A stretch of DNA of 64,000 nucleotides from Nocardia sp. NBC_00565 (GCF_036345915.1 NZ_CP107785.1:6882001-6946000), one strand, 5' to 3'; shown: positions 14,740-25,141, counted from the first letter of the stretch. Made by a program: numbers and translations. The notes: generated by a model from the sequence alone, not told the origin.

Positions 14740-15972
14740 CTAAACCTGAGCCGAACGATTCGGCGGGACGTCTGTCGCCTCGGCCACCGGGGCCGCCTTC
14801 GCAACGTCGGGCTCGATATCCGGCGTGTCGTCGGCTGTCCCGCCGGGCCATTGATTGACATTGCCGGTGTCCACCGGATCCCGCCGCGACCGCAGATACA
14901 TCACCGTCGACAGCGCGATGAGGATCGCGAACACCACCAGCACCCCGGCCAGCCCGCCGATGACGTGCGCGATGGCCCAGCACACGGCTCCGGCCACGCC
15001 CGCCAGCGGCAGCGTGAGCAGCCACGCGACAGTCATCCGGCCCATCACGGCCCAGCGCACCTCCGCCCCCTTGCCGAGCCCGGTGCCGAGGATCGATCCG
15101 GTCGCGGTCTGCGTGGTCGACAGCGGCAGACCGAAGTGCGCCGAGGTGAGAATGATCGCGGCCGAGGCGGATTCGGCGGCCAGCCCCTGCGGCGAGTCGA
15201 TTTCGACGAGCCCCTTGCCGAGGGTGCGGATGATCCGCCAGCCGCCGAGGTAGGTGCCCGCCGCGATGGCAACGGCGCAGGCCGCCATCACCCACAGCGG
15301 CATCTCGTCGTTCTTGGTGAGCGAACCGTGCGCGACCAGCGCGAGGAAGATGACGCCCATCGTCTTCTGCGCGTCATTGGTGCCATGCGCCAGCGAGACC
15401 AGCGAGGCCGAGCCGATCTGGCCCCAGCGGAAACCTTCGTTGATCGCATCGGGATCGGCGGTCCTGGTGATCCGGTAGATGCTCCAGGTACCGATCGCGG
15501 AGACCAGCGCGGCCACGATCGGCGCGAGCAGGGCGGGCAGCACGATCTTGGCGAGCACCCCGTCCGCACCGTGCGCCCAGATCACCCCGCCCCAGCCGAG
15601 TGCCGCGATGGTGGCGCCGATCAGGCCGCCGAACAGCGCGTGCGAGGAACTCGACGGCAGGCCGAACAGCCAGGTCAGCAGATTCCACAGGATGCCACCG
15701 ACCAGGCCGGCGAACACGATGATCAGCAGCGCCTGGCCCGGCACGGCGTCGAGCGCGACGATGCCCTTGGCCACCGTCGCGGCCACCGCCACCGACAAGA
15801 AGGCGCCGACCAGATTCAGGACCGCGGACACCGCGACCGCGACCCGTGGTCGCAGTGCGCCGGTGGCGATGGAAGTCGCCATCGCGTTGGCGGTGTCGTG
15901 AAAGCCATTGGTGAAATCGAATGCGAGTGCCGTGACGACGACGATCAGGAGTACCAGTAGGTCCGCGCTCAC
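14740..15972 (-). CDS. pitA: Inorganic phosphate transporter, PiT family
   Basis: 410 residues from GTG 15972; an ATG at 16020 would add 16. It has about ten membrane helices with the PiT repeat signatures ALAFDFTNGFHDTANAMATS near the N-terminus and ASLVSLAHGTNDAQKTMGVI in the second half, carrying the conserved Asp and Asn residues. It is a low-affinity proton-coupled phosphate (metal-phosphate) symporter. The hydrophilic C-terminal tail is Asp/Pro-rich. First gene of the operon with the small membrane protein and two DUF3349 genes. Confidence 0.92.
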   Translation of the reverse strand: MSADLLVLLIVVVTALAFDFTNGFHDTANAMATSIATGALRPRVAVAVSAVLNLVGAFLSVAVAATVAKGIVALDAVPGQALLIIVFAGLVGGILWNLLTWLFGLPSSSSHALFGGLIGATIAALGWGGVIWAHGADGVLAKIVLPALLAPIVAALVSAIGTWSIYRITRTADPDAINEGFRWGQIGSASLVSLAHGTNDAQKTMGVIFLALVAHGSLTKNDEMPLWVMAACAVAIAAGTYLGGWRIIRTLGKGLVEIDSPQGLAAESASAAIILTSAHFGLPLSTTQTATGSILGTGLGKGAEVRWAVMGRMTVAWLLTLPLAGVAGAVCWAIAHVIGGLAGVLVVFAILIALSTVMYLRSRRDPVDTGNVNQWPGGTADDTPDIEPDVAKAAPVAEATDVPPNRSAQV

Positions 15973-16321
15973 CCATCCAGTGTGCGACACCGGCGATCGC
16001 AAAAGCCACGCGGTTGCCACCGGCCGGGACTCGATTCGGATCGGCTACCGTGGATCTTCCCGCTACCTGCCGACGCCCGCGCAGCCGAAGGGTGCGGCGC
16101 TCCGCCGCGAAGCGTCGATCGATCCACAATGCCGTTCACGGTGTCGATCAGAATCGGCTGGGACGCCCCCCGAATACCACGCCGACGAGACCGAGCTCAC
16201 CCGCAAGACTCCGGTGCGCGTTGGGCCGCCCACCCGAGGCGGCGGCGCCACCGGAGTCTGTCGGCCCGGCATCGGATTCGGGAGCACTGGTCACGCCCCC
16301 GCAATCCGGCAGCCGCCCGAC
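15973..16321. other. Intergenic region between pitA and ligB
   Basis: No convincing gene in 349 bp. It contains the pitA promoter side and the nested hairpin at 16206-16259. Confidence 0.6.
16206..16259 (-). terminator. Nested hairpin downstream of ligB
   Basis: An 11-bp outer stem (AGACTCCGGTG 16206-16216 with CACCGGAGTCT 16249-16259) encloses a 6-bp inner stem (16225-16230 with 16238-16243). It lies 62 bp past the ligB stop. No T-tract. Confidence 0.5.
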
Positions 16322-17833
16322 TCAGGGCAGTAATGCGCGGACCGTCTCGATGGTGTCGGCGTCGGCCGCGGATTTGTCCGGTCGGTACCGGACGACGCGG
16401 GCGAAGCGCAGGGCGACGCCGCCCGGATAGCGCGAACTCACTTGGACGCCGTCGAGGGCGATCTCCACGACGAGTTCGGGCCACAGGTAGACGGTGTAGT
16501 CGTCACGGGCGCGCTCGTGGCGCGGGAACTCCGCGGTCTGCCACCGCAGCAGCGCGTCGGTGAGACCCTTGAAGGTCTTGCCGACCATCACCGGATCACC
16601 GGTTTCCGGATCGCGCGCGCCGAGATGCAGATTCGACAGGTATCCGGTGCGCCGGCCATATCCCCATTCGGCGCCGAGTACCAGCAGGTCCAGGGTGTGC
16701 GTCGGCTTGATCTTCTGCCAGGCTCGGCCGCGACGGCCCGCGGCGTAAGGTGCGGACAACGACTTCACCATCACGCCTTCGTGCCCGGCGGCCAGCGCAC
16801 CGTCGAAGTACTCGGCCGCGGCCTCCGCATCGGGCCGCAGCAGCGCCGGAATGCTGTGCGCGGCGGCCACTTCGGTCAGCGCCGCGCGGCGCTCGTGCAG
16901 CGGTACGTCGAGCAGGTCCGCGCCGTCCAGGTGCAGGCAGTCGAAGAAGTACGGGTGCAGTAGCAATTCTCTGGTCGAGCTGATCTCGGCGAAGCGGCTC
17001 ATCGTCTCCTGGAACGGCCGCGGCCGCCCGGAATCGGTGAGCGCCAACGTTTCTCCGTCCAGCACCACGCTCGTGCAGTCGAGTCGGGCGACCAAGTCGA
17101 CCAGCTCCGGCACGCTCGCGGTGATATCGCGCAGCGTCCTGGTGAACACCCACACCCGCGAACCCTCGCGATGCACTTGGATGCGCGCGCCGTCCAACTT
17201 GTGCTCGACGCTCACCTCATCGCCGAATTCGGCCATCGCCTCCTCCAGCGTCGCACCGGGCGAGGCGAGCATCGGCTGGATCGGGCGACCGACTTCGAGC
17301 CGGAACTCTGCGAGCGACTCGGCCCCACCGGTCAATGCCGCGACAGCGGTGACGGGCAGCTGTCCGGACAGCATGTACGCCCGCCGGACCAGCTCGATCG
17401 GCACCTGCGCGGCCACCGCGACCGCCTCCGCGACGATCGCGGTGAGCGCGCCCTGGCGCAACTCGCCACCGAGCAGGCGCAGCAGGAAGGCCTGCTGCTC
17501 GGCGGTGGCGGCGGCCCACAGGGCCGTCAGCAGTTCCTTGCGCCGGTTCGCCGAGCCGGGACCGGAGGTGGTGGCCAGCTCGCTCAGCGTGCCGTCCACC
17601 GACGAAACCGTCAGTGTCGCAAGCTCACTCGGATCGCCATCGAGAGTGGTCAGCGTGCGCCAGCCGGTGCCGATACGCCCCTGCCGGAGTTCACCGGAGA
17701 GCCAGGCGACCACCGGCGCGAGCTCATCCGGGGCGGCCGCGGCCAACAGCGCGGCCAGGGTGGCGATTTTCGTCTTACGGGACCGGGTCGCCCGGACGGT
17801 TTCCGAGGCCTGCACGACATCCGAGAACAGCAC
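16322..17833 (-). CDS. ligB: ATP-dependent DNA ligase (LigB)
   Basis: 503 residues, close to the mycobacterial LigB length. The N-terminal helical DNA-binding domain is at residues 1-170. The nucleotidyltransferase domain has motif I EHKLDGARIQVH with the adenylated Lys near residue 210, then VFTRTL, LDGETLAL (motif III), PYFFDCLHLDG, AGHEGVMVKSL (motif IV) and WQKIKPTHTLDLLVLGAEWG (motif V). A C-terminal OB fold follows. It seals nicks using ATP; in mycobacteria it is dispensable and accessory to the NAD-dependent LigA. It is divergent from ramB with 93 bp between and has a hairpin beyond its stop. Confidence 0.92.
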   Translation of the reverse strand: MLFSDVVQASETVRATRSRKTKIATLAALLAAAAPDELAPVVAWLSGELRQGRIGTGWRTLTTLDGDPSELATLTVSSVDGTLSELATTSGPGSANRRKELLTALWAAATAEQQAFLLRLLGGELRQGALTAIVAEAVAVAAQVPIELVRRAYMLSGQLPVTAVAALTGGAESLAEFRLEVGRPIQPMLASPGATLEEAMAEFGDEVSVEHKLDGARIQVHREGSRVWVFTRTLRDITASVPELVDLVARLDCTSVVLDGETLALTDSGRPRPFQETMSRFAEISSTRELLLHPYFFDCLHLDGADLLDVPLHERRAALTEVAAAHSIPALLRPDAEAAAEYFDGALAAGHEGVMVKSLSAPYAAGRRGRAWQKIKPTHTLDLLVLGAEWGYGRRTGYLSNLHLGARDPETGDPVMVGKTFKGLTDALLRWQTAEFPRHERARDDYTVYLWPELVVEIALDGVQVSSRYPGGVALRFARVVRYRPDKSAADADTIETVRALLP

Positions 17834-17896
17834 CAGTCGACGGTAACCCGCCCCTGTGACATATCGCTCAGCTCTACTGCTAATTACCCATTGGCA

Positions 17897-17906
17897 GGTT
17901 TGCGAA
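17897..17906. promoter_or_regulatory. Candidate RamB box upstream of ramB
   Basis: GGTTTGCGAA in the ligB-ramB spacer, 21 bp before the ramB ATG, resembles the (A/G)AACTTTGCAAA class of RamB sites known from Corynebacterium, allowing mismatches. Autoregulation is known for RamB, so this site is plausible but weak. Confidence 0.35.
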
Positions 17907-17926
17907 TACGCCCATAAACTGGGCGC

Positions 17927-19333
17927 ATGGCCAAGACTTATGTCGGGGCGCGGCTTCGTCAGCTGCGGACCGAACGAGGACTGAGCCAGGTCTCACTCGC
18001 CCAGAAGCTGGAGATCTCGGCGAGTTACCTCAATCAGATCGAACACGATGTGCGCCCGCTCACCGTGCCGGTACTGCTGCGGATCAGTGAAGTATTCGGC
18101 GTCGACGCGACATTCTTCTCCTCCCAGGATGACACCCGGCTCATCGCCGAACTCCAAGAGGTCGTCATGGACCAGGAGCTGGGCATCGAGGCCGACACCC
18201 AGGAGATCGCGGATATGGTCTCCGCGCATCCGAGCATGGCGCGCGCGCTGGTCAATATGCACAACCGGTACCGCAACACCTCCGCGCAGCTGGCCGCCGC
18301 CACCGAGGACCGTTTCGCCGACGGCTCCGGCAGCGCGGCGATCAGCAAACCGCACGAGGAAGTGCGCGACTTCTTCTACCAGCGGCAGAACTATATCCAC
18401 GAATTGGATACCGCCGCAGAGGAACTCACCGCCCGCATCCGCTTCCACGGCGGCGATGTGAACAGCGAGATCGCGCGCAGGCTGCGCGCGCACGACGTGC
18501 ACATCGTCGAGCGCATCGACCTCGGCGAGGGCGTACTGCACCGCTATGATCCACAGACCCAGCGACTCGAGATCGCACCGCATCTGTCCGGCGGCCAGCG
18601 CACCTTCAAACTCGCCGCCGAACTCGCCTACTTCGAATGCGGCGATCTGCTCGAAAAGCTGGTCGAGGAGGGCAATTTCGCCTCCGAGGACACCCGCAAA
18701 CTGGCCATGCTCGGACTGGCCAACTACTTCGCCGCGGCAACCGTATTGCCCTACACGCACTTTCACGAGGTCGCCGAGGATTTCCGCTACGATATCGAGC
18801 GCCTTTCGGCCTTGTTCACCCAGAGCTACGAGACCATCTGCCATCGCCTTTCGACTCTGCAGCGGCCCAAGTTGCGCGGTGTCCCGTTCTCCTTCGTGCG
18901 CGTGGACCGGGCGGGCAATATGTCGAAGCGCCAGTCCGCCACCGGATTCCACTTCTCCGCCAGTGGCGGCACCTGCCCGCTGTGGAATGTCTACGAGACC
19001 TTCGCCTATCCGGGCAAGATCATGACGCAGATCGCGCAGATGCCCGACGGCCGCAAGTACCTCTGGGTCGCCCGCACCGTCGAACGCCGCGCGACCCGAT
19101 ATGGCCAGCCGAGCAAGACCTTCGCCATCGGCCTCGGCTGCGAACTGCGCCACGCCGGCCGCGTCGTCTACGCCGACGGCATCGATCTCGACGAGGCCAA
19201 GGCCACCCCCATCGGCGCGGGCTGCCGCGTCTGCGAACGCGCCAACTGCCCGCAGCGCGCCTTTCCACCGCTCGGGAAAGTACTCGATATCAGCGAACAT
19301 CGAAGCTCGGTTTCCCCGTACGTCCTCAAATAG
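17927..19333 (+). CDS. ramB: RamB-type regulator of acetate/propionate metabolism
   Basis: 468 residues. An N-terminal XRE HTH (LRQLRTERGLSQVSLAQKLE, then ISASYLNQIEHDVRPLT) is joined to the long IrrE/DUF955-like and short-chain fatty acyl regulator domains (HDVHIVERIDLGEGVLHRYD, FECGDLLEKLVEEGNF). The C-terminal Cys cluster GAGCRVCERANCPQRAFPP is diagnostic of the RamB/PrpC-regulator family. RamB represses glyoxylate-cycle and acetate-activation genes in Corynebacterium and icl1 in M. tuberculosis. It is divergent from ligB and convergent with the MFS gene. The target genes are not in this window. Confidence 0.92.
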   Translation: MAKTYVGARLRQLRTERGLSQVSLAQKLEISASYLNQIEHDVRPLTVPVLLRISEVFGVDATFFSSQDDTRLIAELQEVVMDQELGIEADTQEIADMVSAHPSMARALVNMHNRYRNTSAQLAAATEDRFADGSGSAAISKPHEEVRDFFYQRQNYIHELDTAAEELTARIRFHGGDVNSEIARRLRAHDVHIVERIDLGEGVLHRYDPQTQRLEIAPHLSGGQRTFKLAAELAYFECGDLLEKLVEEGNFASEDTRKLAMLGLANYFAAATVLPYTHFHEVAEDFRYDIERLSALFTQSYETICHRLSTLQRPKLRGVPFSFVRVDRAGNMSKRQSATGFHFSASGGTCPLWNVYETFAYPGKIMTQIAQMPDGRKYLWVARTVERRATRYGQPSKTFAIGLGCELRHAGRVVYADGIDLDEAKATPIGAGCRVCERANCPQRAFPPLGKVLDISEHRSSVSPYVLK

Positions 19334-19339
19334 CGCGGC

Positions 19340-20572
19340 TCAGACCGGTTGGGTGGCGCGCTGGATCCGCACGCCGACCAGGGTCAGGCCGAGAGCCGCG
19401 ACCAGCAGGATGGCCAGGATCCAGGCCAGCACCGAAAAGCCGTGTGGCGCGGCGGCTGCCGCGACCAGTGGTCCGGCGGTAGCACCGACGTAGAAGCTGA
19501 ACATGGCGACCGAAGAAGCGGCAGCGCGCGCCGCACCGCCCAACTCCCCCGCGGTCTGCAGGACCGCCGGTGCGATGACACCGAGGCCACCGACCAGCAC
19601 GGCAAGCAGCACCGTCAGCACCGCGAGGTGGGCGCCCTCGAAGGTCGCGATCACCATGGCAGTCGCGGCGATCAGCACGCCGAGCACCATCTGGCCCGGC
19701 TTGGTCAGCCGCGCGAGCGGAATGGCAAGCAGCGGAAGGGCGAACATCACCGGCAGCGCACCCGCACGCAGCGCGAGCAGTTCACCCGAACCCTTGACCA
19801 GACCGGTCAGCTCGATGCCGGTGTACACCCCGACCATCACCGCCATGCTCAGCGCGCCGGCGACCAGCATCGGCAGCAGCGCCTTGATGCGCAGTACCGC
19901 GGGGATCGCGGCGTAGCTGTGCACGAGCGGCTTGTCCCGGCCGGTGGGCTCGTCGTCGAGCATGACCGCGCGCAGCGCGAACGCGAGCGCCACGAATACG
20001 ACAGCCGAGCCGAGGAACATGGTGCGCCACGGGAACGCGGCGACCACGGCCTGCGAAGCGATCTGCGCCAGCACCGTCGCGGCCAGGAAGGAGGTCGCCA
20101 CCGACATGGTGACCACCGCCCGGTGCGCCGGGGCGATGCGGGTGGCGACGTAGGCCATGATCGCCGGCGGAATCGAACCGACGACCAGCCCCTGCAGCAC
20201 ACGCAGACCGATCGCGATCGGAGCACCGAACGACAAACCGGTCAACAGTGTGACCACCGCGGCGACGATCATGCCGGTGACCAGTACCCGGCGGTGACCG
20301 TAGCGATCCGACAGCGGGCCGAACAGCACGAAGCCGCCCGCATAGCCGAAGGCGAAAGCGCTGATGATCCAGGTCATCACGCCGGCACCCACCTGCCAAT
20401 CGGCCTGCATGGCCGTGAACAAGGGAATCGGAATGTACATCTGACCGGTGGCCAGCAGGGCGGACAGGACGAAGACGGGGAGGGTACGCCCGGTGTGCGC
20501 ACGAGGTGACGCGCTGCGAGTGCGTGCCGGAGCCGGGATACCGGCCGGAACCTGAAGAGTCGGCGTTGCCAT
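19340..20572 (-). CDS. Major facilitator superfamily transporter
   Basis: 410 residues, 12 predicted helices. MFS signature between helices 2 and 3: GPLSDRYGHRRVLVTGMIV. The N-terminal tail is polar, about 28 residues long. Its length and layout fit the drug-exporter-like YnfM/AraJ branch, so it is probably a proton antiporter exporting small organic molecules. The divergent TetR gene at 20648 and the palindrome between them suggest induction by the exported compound. It is convergent with ramB with six bases between stops and no terminator visible. Confidence 0.87.
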   Translation of the reverse strand: MATPTLQVPAGIPAPARTRSASPRAHTGRTLPVFVLSALLATGQMYIPIPLFTAMQADWQVGAGVMTWIISAFAFGYAGGFVLFGPLSDRYGHRRVLVTGMIVAAVVTLLTGLSFGAPIAIGLRVLQGLVVGSIPPAIMAYVATRIAPAHRAVVTMSVATSFLAATVLAQIASQAVVAAFPWRTMFLGSAVVFVALAFALRAVMLDDEPTGRDKPLVHSYAAIPAVLRIKALLPMLVAGALSMAVMVGVYTGIELTGLVKGSGELLALRAGALPVMFALPLLAIPLARLTKPGQMVLGVLIAATAMVIATFEGAHLAVLTVLLAVLVGGLGVIAPAVLQTAGELGGAARAAASSVAMFSFYVGATAGPLVAAAAAPHGFSVLAWILAILLVAALGLTLVGVRIQRATQPV

Positions 20573-20608
20573 AGCGATGAAAGTAGGCCCGTCACCTACC
20601 AGTTGTCA

Positions 20609-20624
20609 ACCAAATAGTTGGTTT
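20609..20624. promoter_or_regulatory. Palindromic operator between MFS and TetR genes
   Basis: AACCAA (20609-20614), ATAG, TTGGTT (20619-20624): perfect 6-bp arms in the 75-bp divergent spacer, overlapping the probable promoters of both genes. A natural binding site for the TetR protein at 20648. Confidence 0.65.
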
Positions 20625-20647
20625 AATGAGATGGTAAAGTCACGGTC

Positions 20648-21490
20648 ATGACGGCCACGATGAAACGTAGCGACGCGACCAAGCAGGCTCTGCTGCGCGC
20701 CGCACGTATCGAATTCGCCGAATACGGACTGGCCGGCGCGCGGGTGGACCGGATCGCGGAGGCGGCCGGGGTGAACAAGGAGCGCATCTACGGCCTGTTC
20801 GGCAGCAAGGACAAGCTCTTCGACGTCATCCTGATCGACACCATGCGCGAGTTCATGGATGTGGTGCAACCGCTGGCCGAGACCGAACCCGGCGAGTACG
20901 TGGGCAAGTTGTTCGACTACCACCGCGAAAATCCGCAGCTGCTACGGCTATTGCTGTGGGAGGGCCTGCACCGCGGCACCGACGCGCACGATATCGACGG
21001 CTGGCGCGCCCAGCACTACGAGCGGAAGTTCGACCGCGCGAAAGAGCAGTTCGATGTGGACGCGAACCATGCGGGCCGACTGCTGCTCGCACTGTGCGGC
21101 CTGTCCAACTGGAGTCTCGCGGTACCACAGACGACGCTTCTGCTGCTCGGCGCGGACGCCGACAACCGGGATGCGACCCGCGAATTCATGATGGAGTTCG
21201 CCAGAGCGGCGATGCGGCGAGACAAGTCGGTGCCGCATCGGGAGCCGGTCAATGAGTTGACCACCGAATCGGTCAGCCCGGTTGACGGGACCGAGAACGC
21301 GGCGACCGACCCGGTCGACCGCGCCGCCCGGCGACTGCGCGCAGCCCAGGCCGCGGCCGACGCGGCTCGCGACGAGCTCGCCGCCGCGTTGCGGGACGCG
21401 CACGCCGAGGGCACCAGCGCCAATCAGCTCGCGCGCCAGATCTCGGGCACGCTCTCGCGGCCCGTCGTGCTCAAACTGCTCGCGCCCTAG
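20648..21490 (+). CDS. TetR regulator with an added C-terminal helical/HTH-like segment
   Basis: 280 residues. The TetR HTH is at residues 14-60 (AARIEFAEYGLAGARVDRIA, then GVNKERIYGLFGSKDKLFDV). The ligand domain follows to about residue 205, including YHRENPQLLRLLLWEGL. Beyond the usual end there are about 70 more residues: an acidic linker, then AARRLRAAQAAADAARDELA and DAHAEGTSANQLARQISGTL ending SRPVVLKLLAP. The last part looks like a small resolvase-type HTH often seen in actinobacterial proteins. It likely represses the divergent MFS gene and itself. The extension is unusual for TetR. Confidence 0.85.
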   Translation: MTATMKRSDATKQALLRAARIEFAEYGLAGARVDRIAEAAGVNKERIYGLFGSKDKLFDVILIDTMREFMDVVQPLAETEPGEYVGKLFDYHRENPQLLRLLLWEGLHRGTDAHDIDGWRAQHYERKFDRAKEQFDVDANHAGRLLLALCGLSNWSLAVPQTTLLLLGADADNRDATREFMMEFARAAMRRDKSVPHREPVNELTTESVSPVDGTENAATDPVDRAARRLRAAQAAADAARDELAAALRDAHAEGTSANQLARQISGTLSRPVVLKLLAP

Positions 21491-21608
21491 TCGAATGTCG
21501 CGCACCGGCCTTGCCGAGCCCGCGCACTCGCGGGATCGCCCCGCCAGCACCAACGACCACCGGAATCCACGGTGTACCAATGGAATCCGGCGGTCGCAGT
21601 GCCCCAGA

Positions 21609-23438
21609 TCAGAACGCCGCTTCGTCCAACTCCATGATGTCGTTATCGATCGCGGCGATGATGTTCTGCACCGCGGTCAGCTCCGGCAGCGCGTTCTTCG
21701 CGAAGAAGCTCGCGACAGCGACCTTTCCGGCATAGAACGCCCGATCCTTCGCGGCCGCGTCGGCGGCCAGTGCGGCGGCCGCGATCTCGGCCTGCACCAG
21801 CAGCCGCCAGCCGATGATCAGATCGCCGACGGCGAGCAGGAACCGCACCGAACCGAGCCCGACCTTGTACAGCTCCGTCGGATCCTCCCGCGCCGCCATC
21901 ACATAGCCGGTGAGCGTCGCGGCCATCGCCTGCACATCGGCGACCGCCGTGGCCAGCAGTGCCCGCTCGGCCTCGAAGTGACCGGTCTTCGCGTCCAGGA
22001 AGGCGGCGATCTGCCCGTTGACGTGCGCCAGCGCCGCACCCTTATCGCGAATGATCTTGCGGAAGAAGAAGTCCTGCGCCTGAATCGCGGTGGTGCCCTC
22101 GTAGAGCGAGTCGATCTTCGCGTCGCGAATGTACTGCTCGATCGGGTAGTCCTGCAGATAGCCCGAGCCGCCCAGCGTCTGCAGGGATTCGGCCAGGTAC
22201 TGGTAGGCCCGCTCGGAACCGACGCCCTTGACGATCGGCAGCAGCAGATCGTCGACCCGGTGCGCCAATTCAGCATCGGCACCCGAAACCAGCTGCGCCA
22301 CATCGGCATTCTGATGGGCGGCGGTGTAGAGGTACACCGCACGCAGGCCCTCGGCGTATGCCTTCTGCATCGCCAGCGACCGCCGGACATCCGGGTGGTG
22401 GGTAATAGCGACGCGCGGGGCCGCCTTATCCGACATCTGCGTCAGATCCGCACCCTGCACCCGCTGCTTGGCGTAGTCGAGCGCATTGAGGTAACCAGAG
22501 GATAGCGTGCCGGTGGACTTGATGCCGACCACCATGCGGGCGTTCTCGATCACCTGGAACATTTGCGCGATGCCGTTGTGCACCTCGCCGACCAGCCAGC
22601 CCTTGGCGGGCACCTCGGTCGCGCCGAAGGTCAGCTCGCAGGTGGGCGAGGATTTCAGGCCCATCTTGTGCTCGACACCGGTTACGTAGACGCCATTGCG
22701 GTCGCCCAGCTCGAGCGTCTCGTGATCGAAGAGGAATTTCGGTACATAGAACAGCGAAAGCCCCTTGGTACCGGGACCGGCGCCCTCGGGGCGCGCCAGC
22801 ACCAGGTGGAAGACGTTCTCAGCCGTCTCGCCGACGTCACCACCGGAGATGAACCGCTTGACGCCCTCGATATGCCAGGAGCCGTCCTCTTGCAGCACCG
22901 CCTTGGTACGCCCCGCTCCGACATCGGAACCGGCATCGGGCTCGGTCAGCACCATGGTGCCCGCCCAACCGCGGTCGTAACCCTTTATGGCCCACTGCTT
23001 CTGCTGCTCGGTGCCGACATTGAACAGTACCGAGGACATGACCGGGCCCATATTGAAGAAGCTCGCCGCCGGATTGGCGCAGGTGAGCATCTCGTCGATC
23101 GCCCAGATCACCGCGGCGGGGGCGGGCGTGCCGCCCATACCCTCCGGCATGCCGAGTCGGCTCCAGTCCGCCTCGTGCACGGCCGCGACGGTCTTGCGCA
23201 GCGGCTCGGGCACCGAAATCGAGTGGGTGGCCGGGTCGTAGACCACCGGGTCGCGGTCGGCCGCGGCGAAGGATTCCGCCACCGGGCCCTCGGCCAGCCG
23301 CTTCACCTCGGCGAGGATCTCTCGCACGGTATCCGAATCGAGATCGCCATAGGCACCCGTATCCAGAAGCTTGTCCAATCCGAACACCTCGAACAGGTTG
23401 AACTCGATATCCCGAACGTTCGCCTTGTAGTGACCCAC
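21609..23438 (-). CDS. Acyl-CoA dehydrogenase (FadE5-like)
   Basis: 609 residues from GTG 23438, with GAGGAGG just upstream. Typical long acyl-CoA dehydrogenase: N-terminal [22 protein letters not shown] and substrate motifs [20 protein letters not shown] and [14 protein letters not shown], and C-terminal [20 protein letters not shown] then [20 protein letters not shown], where the catalytic Glu of this branch lies. Closely resembles M. tuberculosis FadE5, which acts on a wide range of acyl-CoA chain lengths. It catalyses the first step of beta-oxidation with an electron-transferring flavoprotein. Monocistronic, with the urea transporter promoter on the other side. Confidence 0.9.
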   Translation of the reverse strand: MGHYKANVRDIEFNLFEVFGLDKLLDTGAYGDLDSDTVREILAEVKRLAEGPVAESFAAADRDPVVYDPATHSISVPEPLRKTVAAVHEADWSRLGMPEGMGGTPAPAAVIWAIDEMLTCANPAASFFNMGPVMSSVLFNVGTEQQKQWAIKGYDRGWAGTMVLTEPDAGSDVGAGRTKAVLQEDGSWHIEGVKRFISGGDVGETAENVFHLVLARPEGAGPGTKGLSLFYVPKFLFDHETLELGDRNGVYVTGVEHKMGLKSSPTCELTFGATEVPAKGWLVGEVHNGIAQMFQVIENARMVVGIKSTGTLSSGYLNALDYAKQRVQGADLTQMSDKAAPRVAITHHPDVRRSLAMQKAYAEGLRAVYLYTAAHQNADVAQLVSGADAELAHRVDDLLLPIVKGVGSERAYQYLAESLQTLGGSGYLQDYPIEQYIRDAKIDSLYEGTTAIQAQDFFFRKIIRDKGAALAHVNGQIAAFLDAKTGHFEAERALLATAVADVQAMAATLTGYVMAAREDPTELYKVGLGSVRFLLAVGDLIIGWRLLVQAEIAAAALAADAAAKDRAFYAGKVAVASFFAKNALPELTAVQNIIAAIDNDIMELDEAAF

Positions 23439-23793
23439 CGGTCCTCCTCGACTCACGCCTGCCCGGCCCGACTACCGCGGCATCGGCGTTTTGACGTTGT
23501 ACAAAAGGAGCGTGCCGTACCGCCGTCTTGCTACGCAACCGTAAGCGGCACCGGATGGAACCAACGTTTGCCAACGGTACGCCGTGAGGACCTATTCACA
23601 TGGCGGAAACACTGGCAACGGATTCGTCACCGAGAGATATTCCGGCGCAATAACTTCTGTCTAACGTTCGCATCACGAATACAGCCGCTGTATACAACCC
23701 GGTCTACAGGTTCGACCGGGACAAAGGCGGGCGTATTCGCCGCAGCGCACGCAGCGCCGCCGAACACCTGATGAGTGAGAAGGGTCCCGCCCC
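23439..23793 (+). promoter_or_regulatory. Upstream region of the urea transporter operon
   Basis: 355 bp without a gene. It contains a perfect palindrome ATACAG CCG CTGTAT (23679-23693) about 100 bp before urtA. At 23650-23665 there is ATAAC-N6-CTAAC, which loosely resembles a GlnR nitrogen-control site (GTnAC-N6-GAAAC). Nitrogen control of urt is expected biologically, but this match is weak. Confidence 0.4.
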
Positions 23794-25074
23794 ATGCCAG
23801 ATTCCCGTGACATCCATCGATCGCGTTCCCGTCGCATTACCAAAGCGCTGGTCGCGCCGACGGCCGTCGCACTCGCCGGTCTGTTGCTGACCGGCTGTGG
23901 CGCCAAGGACGACGCCTCGACCGAGGGCTCCAACGCGGCCTCCTGCGTCGATACGTCGAAGGACTCGATCAAGATCGGTTCACTGCACTCCCTGTCGGGC
24001 ACCATGGCGATCTCCGAGGTCACCGTCGCCAATTCGACCAAGCTGGCCGTCGACCAGATCAACGCCGCGGGCGGGGTCATGGGCAAGAAGATCGACCTGG
24101 TGCTCGAGGACGGCGCGTCGGATCCGAAGACCTTCGCGGAGAAGGCCGAGAAGCTGGTCAGCTCCGATTGCGTCGCCGCGGTATTCGGCGGCTGGACCTC
24201 GTCGAGCCGCAAGGCCATGAAGCCGAAGTTCGAGAGCCTGAACTCGCTGCTCTACTACCCGGTGCAGTACGAAGGCCTGGAGGACAGCAAGAACATCTTC
24301 TACACCGGCGCGACCACCAACCAGCAGATCATCCCCGCACTGGACTACCTGAAGCAGAAGGGCATCAAGTCCCTCTACCTGGTCGGCTCCGACTACGTCT
24401 TCCCGCAGACCGCCAACCGGGAGATCAAGGCCTATGCCGCGGCCAACGGCATCGAGATCAAGGGTGAGGACTACACCCCGCTCGGCTCCACCGACTTCTC
24501 CACCATCGTGAACAAGGTCCGTAATGCCAAGGCGGGCGCGGTATTCAACACCCTCAACGGCGATTCGAATGTGGCGTTCTTCCGCGAGTACACCAACGCG
24601 GGCCTGAAAGCCGCTGATATGCCGGTGGTTTCGGTGTCCATCGCCGAAGAAGAGGTCGCCGGCATCGGCGCGCAGAACATCGCCGGGCAGCTGACCGCGT
24701 GGAACTACTACCAGACCGTCGACAGCCCGGTGAACAAGAAGTTCGTCGCGGACTACAAGGCCGCGTTCGGCGCGGACAAGCCGACCTCGGATCCGATGGA
24801 GGCCGCCTACGCCTCGGTCTACCTGTGGAAGAACACCGTCGAGAAGGCGAAGTCGTTCAAGGTGGCCGATATTCAGGCCGCGGCCGACGGCGTGACCTTC
24901 GACGCGCCGGAGGGCCTGGTCACCGTCGACGGCTCCAACCACCACATCACCAAGACCGCCCGCATCGGCGAGATCCGCCCGGACGGACTGATCTACACGG
25001 TGTGGGATTCGGGCAAGGCCGTCACGCCGGACCCGTACCTGAAGTCCTACGAGTGGGCCAAGGGCCTCAAGTAG
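23794..25074 (+). CDS. urtA: Urea ABC transporter, substrate-binding lipoprotein
   Basis: 426 residues. A basic N-terminus and a lipobox at Cys35 (AGLLLTGCG) make it a surface lipoprotein. The mature part is the UrtA type of periplasmic-binding fold: [85 protein letters not shown] and [13 protein letters not shown], all characteristic of urea or short-chain amide binding. First gene of urtABCDE. A strong hairpin after its stop probably stabilises this message. No urease genes are in the window, so urea hydrolysis must be encoded elsewhere. Confidence 0.93.
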   Translation: MPDSRDIHRSRSRRITKALVAPTAVALAGLLLTGCGAKDDASTEGSNAASCVDTSKDSIKIGSLHSLSGTMAISEVTVANSTKLAVDQINAAGGVMGKKIDLVLEDGASDPKTFAEKAEKLVSSDCVAAVFGGWTSSSRKAMKPKFESLNSLLYYPVQYEGLEDSKNIFYTGATTNQQIIPALDYLKQKGIKSLYLVGSDYVFPQTANREIKAYAAANGIEIKGEDYTPLGSTDFSTIVNKVRNAKAGAVFNTLNGDSNVAFFREYTNAGLKAADMPVVSVSIAEEEVAGIGAQNIAGQLTAWNYYQTVDSPVNKKFVADYKAAFGADKPTSDPMEAAYASVYLWKNTVEKAKSFKVADIQAAADGVTFDAPEGLVTVDGSNHHITKTARIGEIRPDGLIYTVWDSGKAVTPDPYLKSYEWAKGLK

Positions 25075-25089
25075 TCGACTAGTGCCGGG

Positions 25090-25116
25090 TGCGGGCTCCG
25101 TTGCGCGGAGCCCGCA
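25090..25116 (+). other. Intercistronic hairpin between urtA and urtB
   Basis: Perfect 11-bp stem TGCGGGCTCCG / CGGAGCCCGCA with a TTGCG loop, 15 bp after the urtA stop. No T-tract. Probably limits read-through or protects the urtA mRNA, giving more binding protein than membrane subunits. Confidence 0.6.
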
Positions 25117-25141
25117 TTCGGCTGATCTGTTAGGAGTCCGT

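Noticed and set aside
23650..23665. GlnR site before urtA
   Set aside because: Only partly matches GTnAC-N6-GAAAC (second half poor), so not called as a site of its own.
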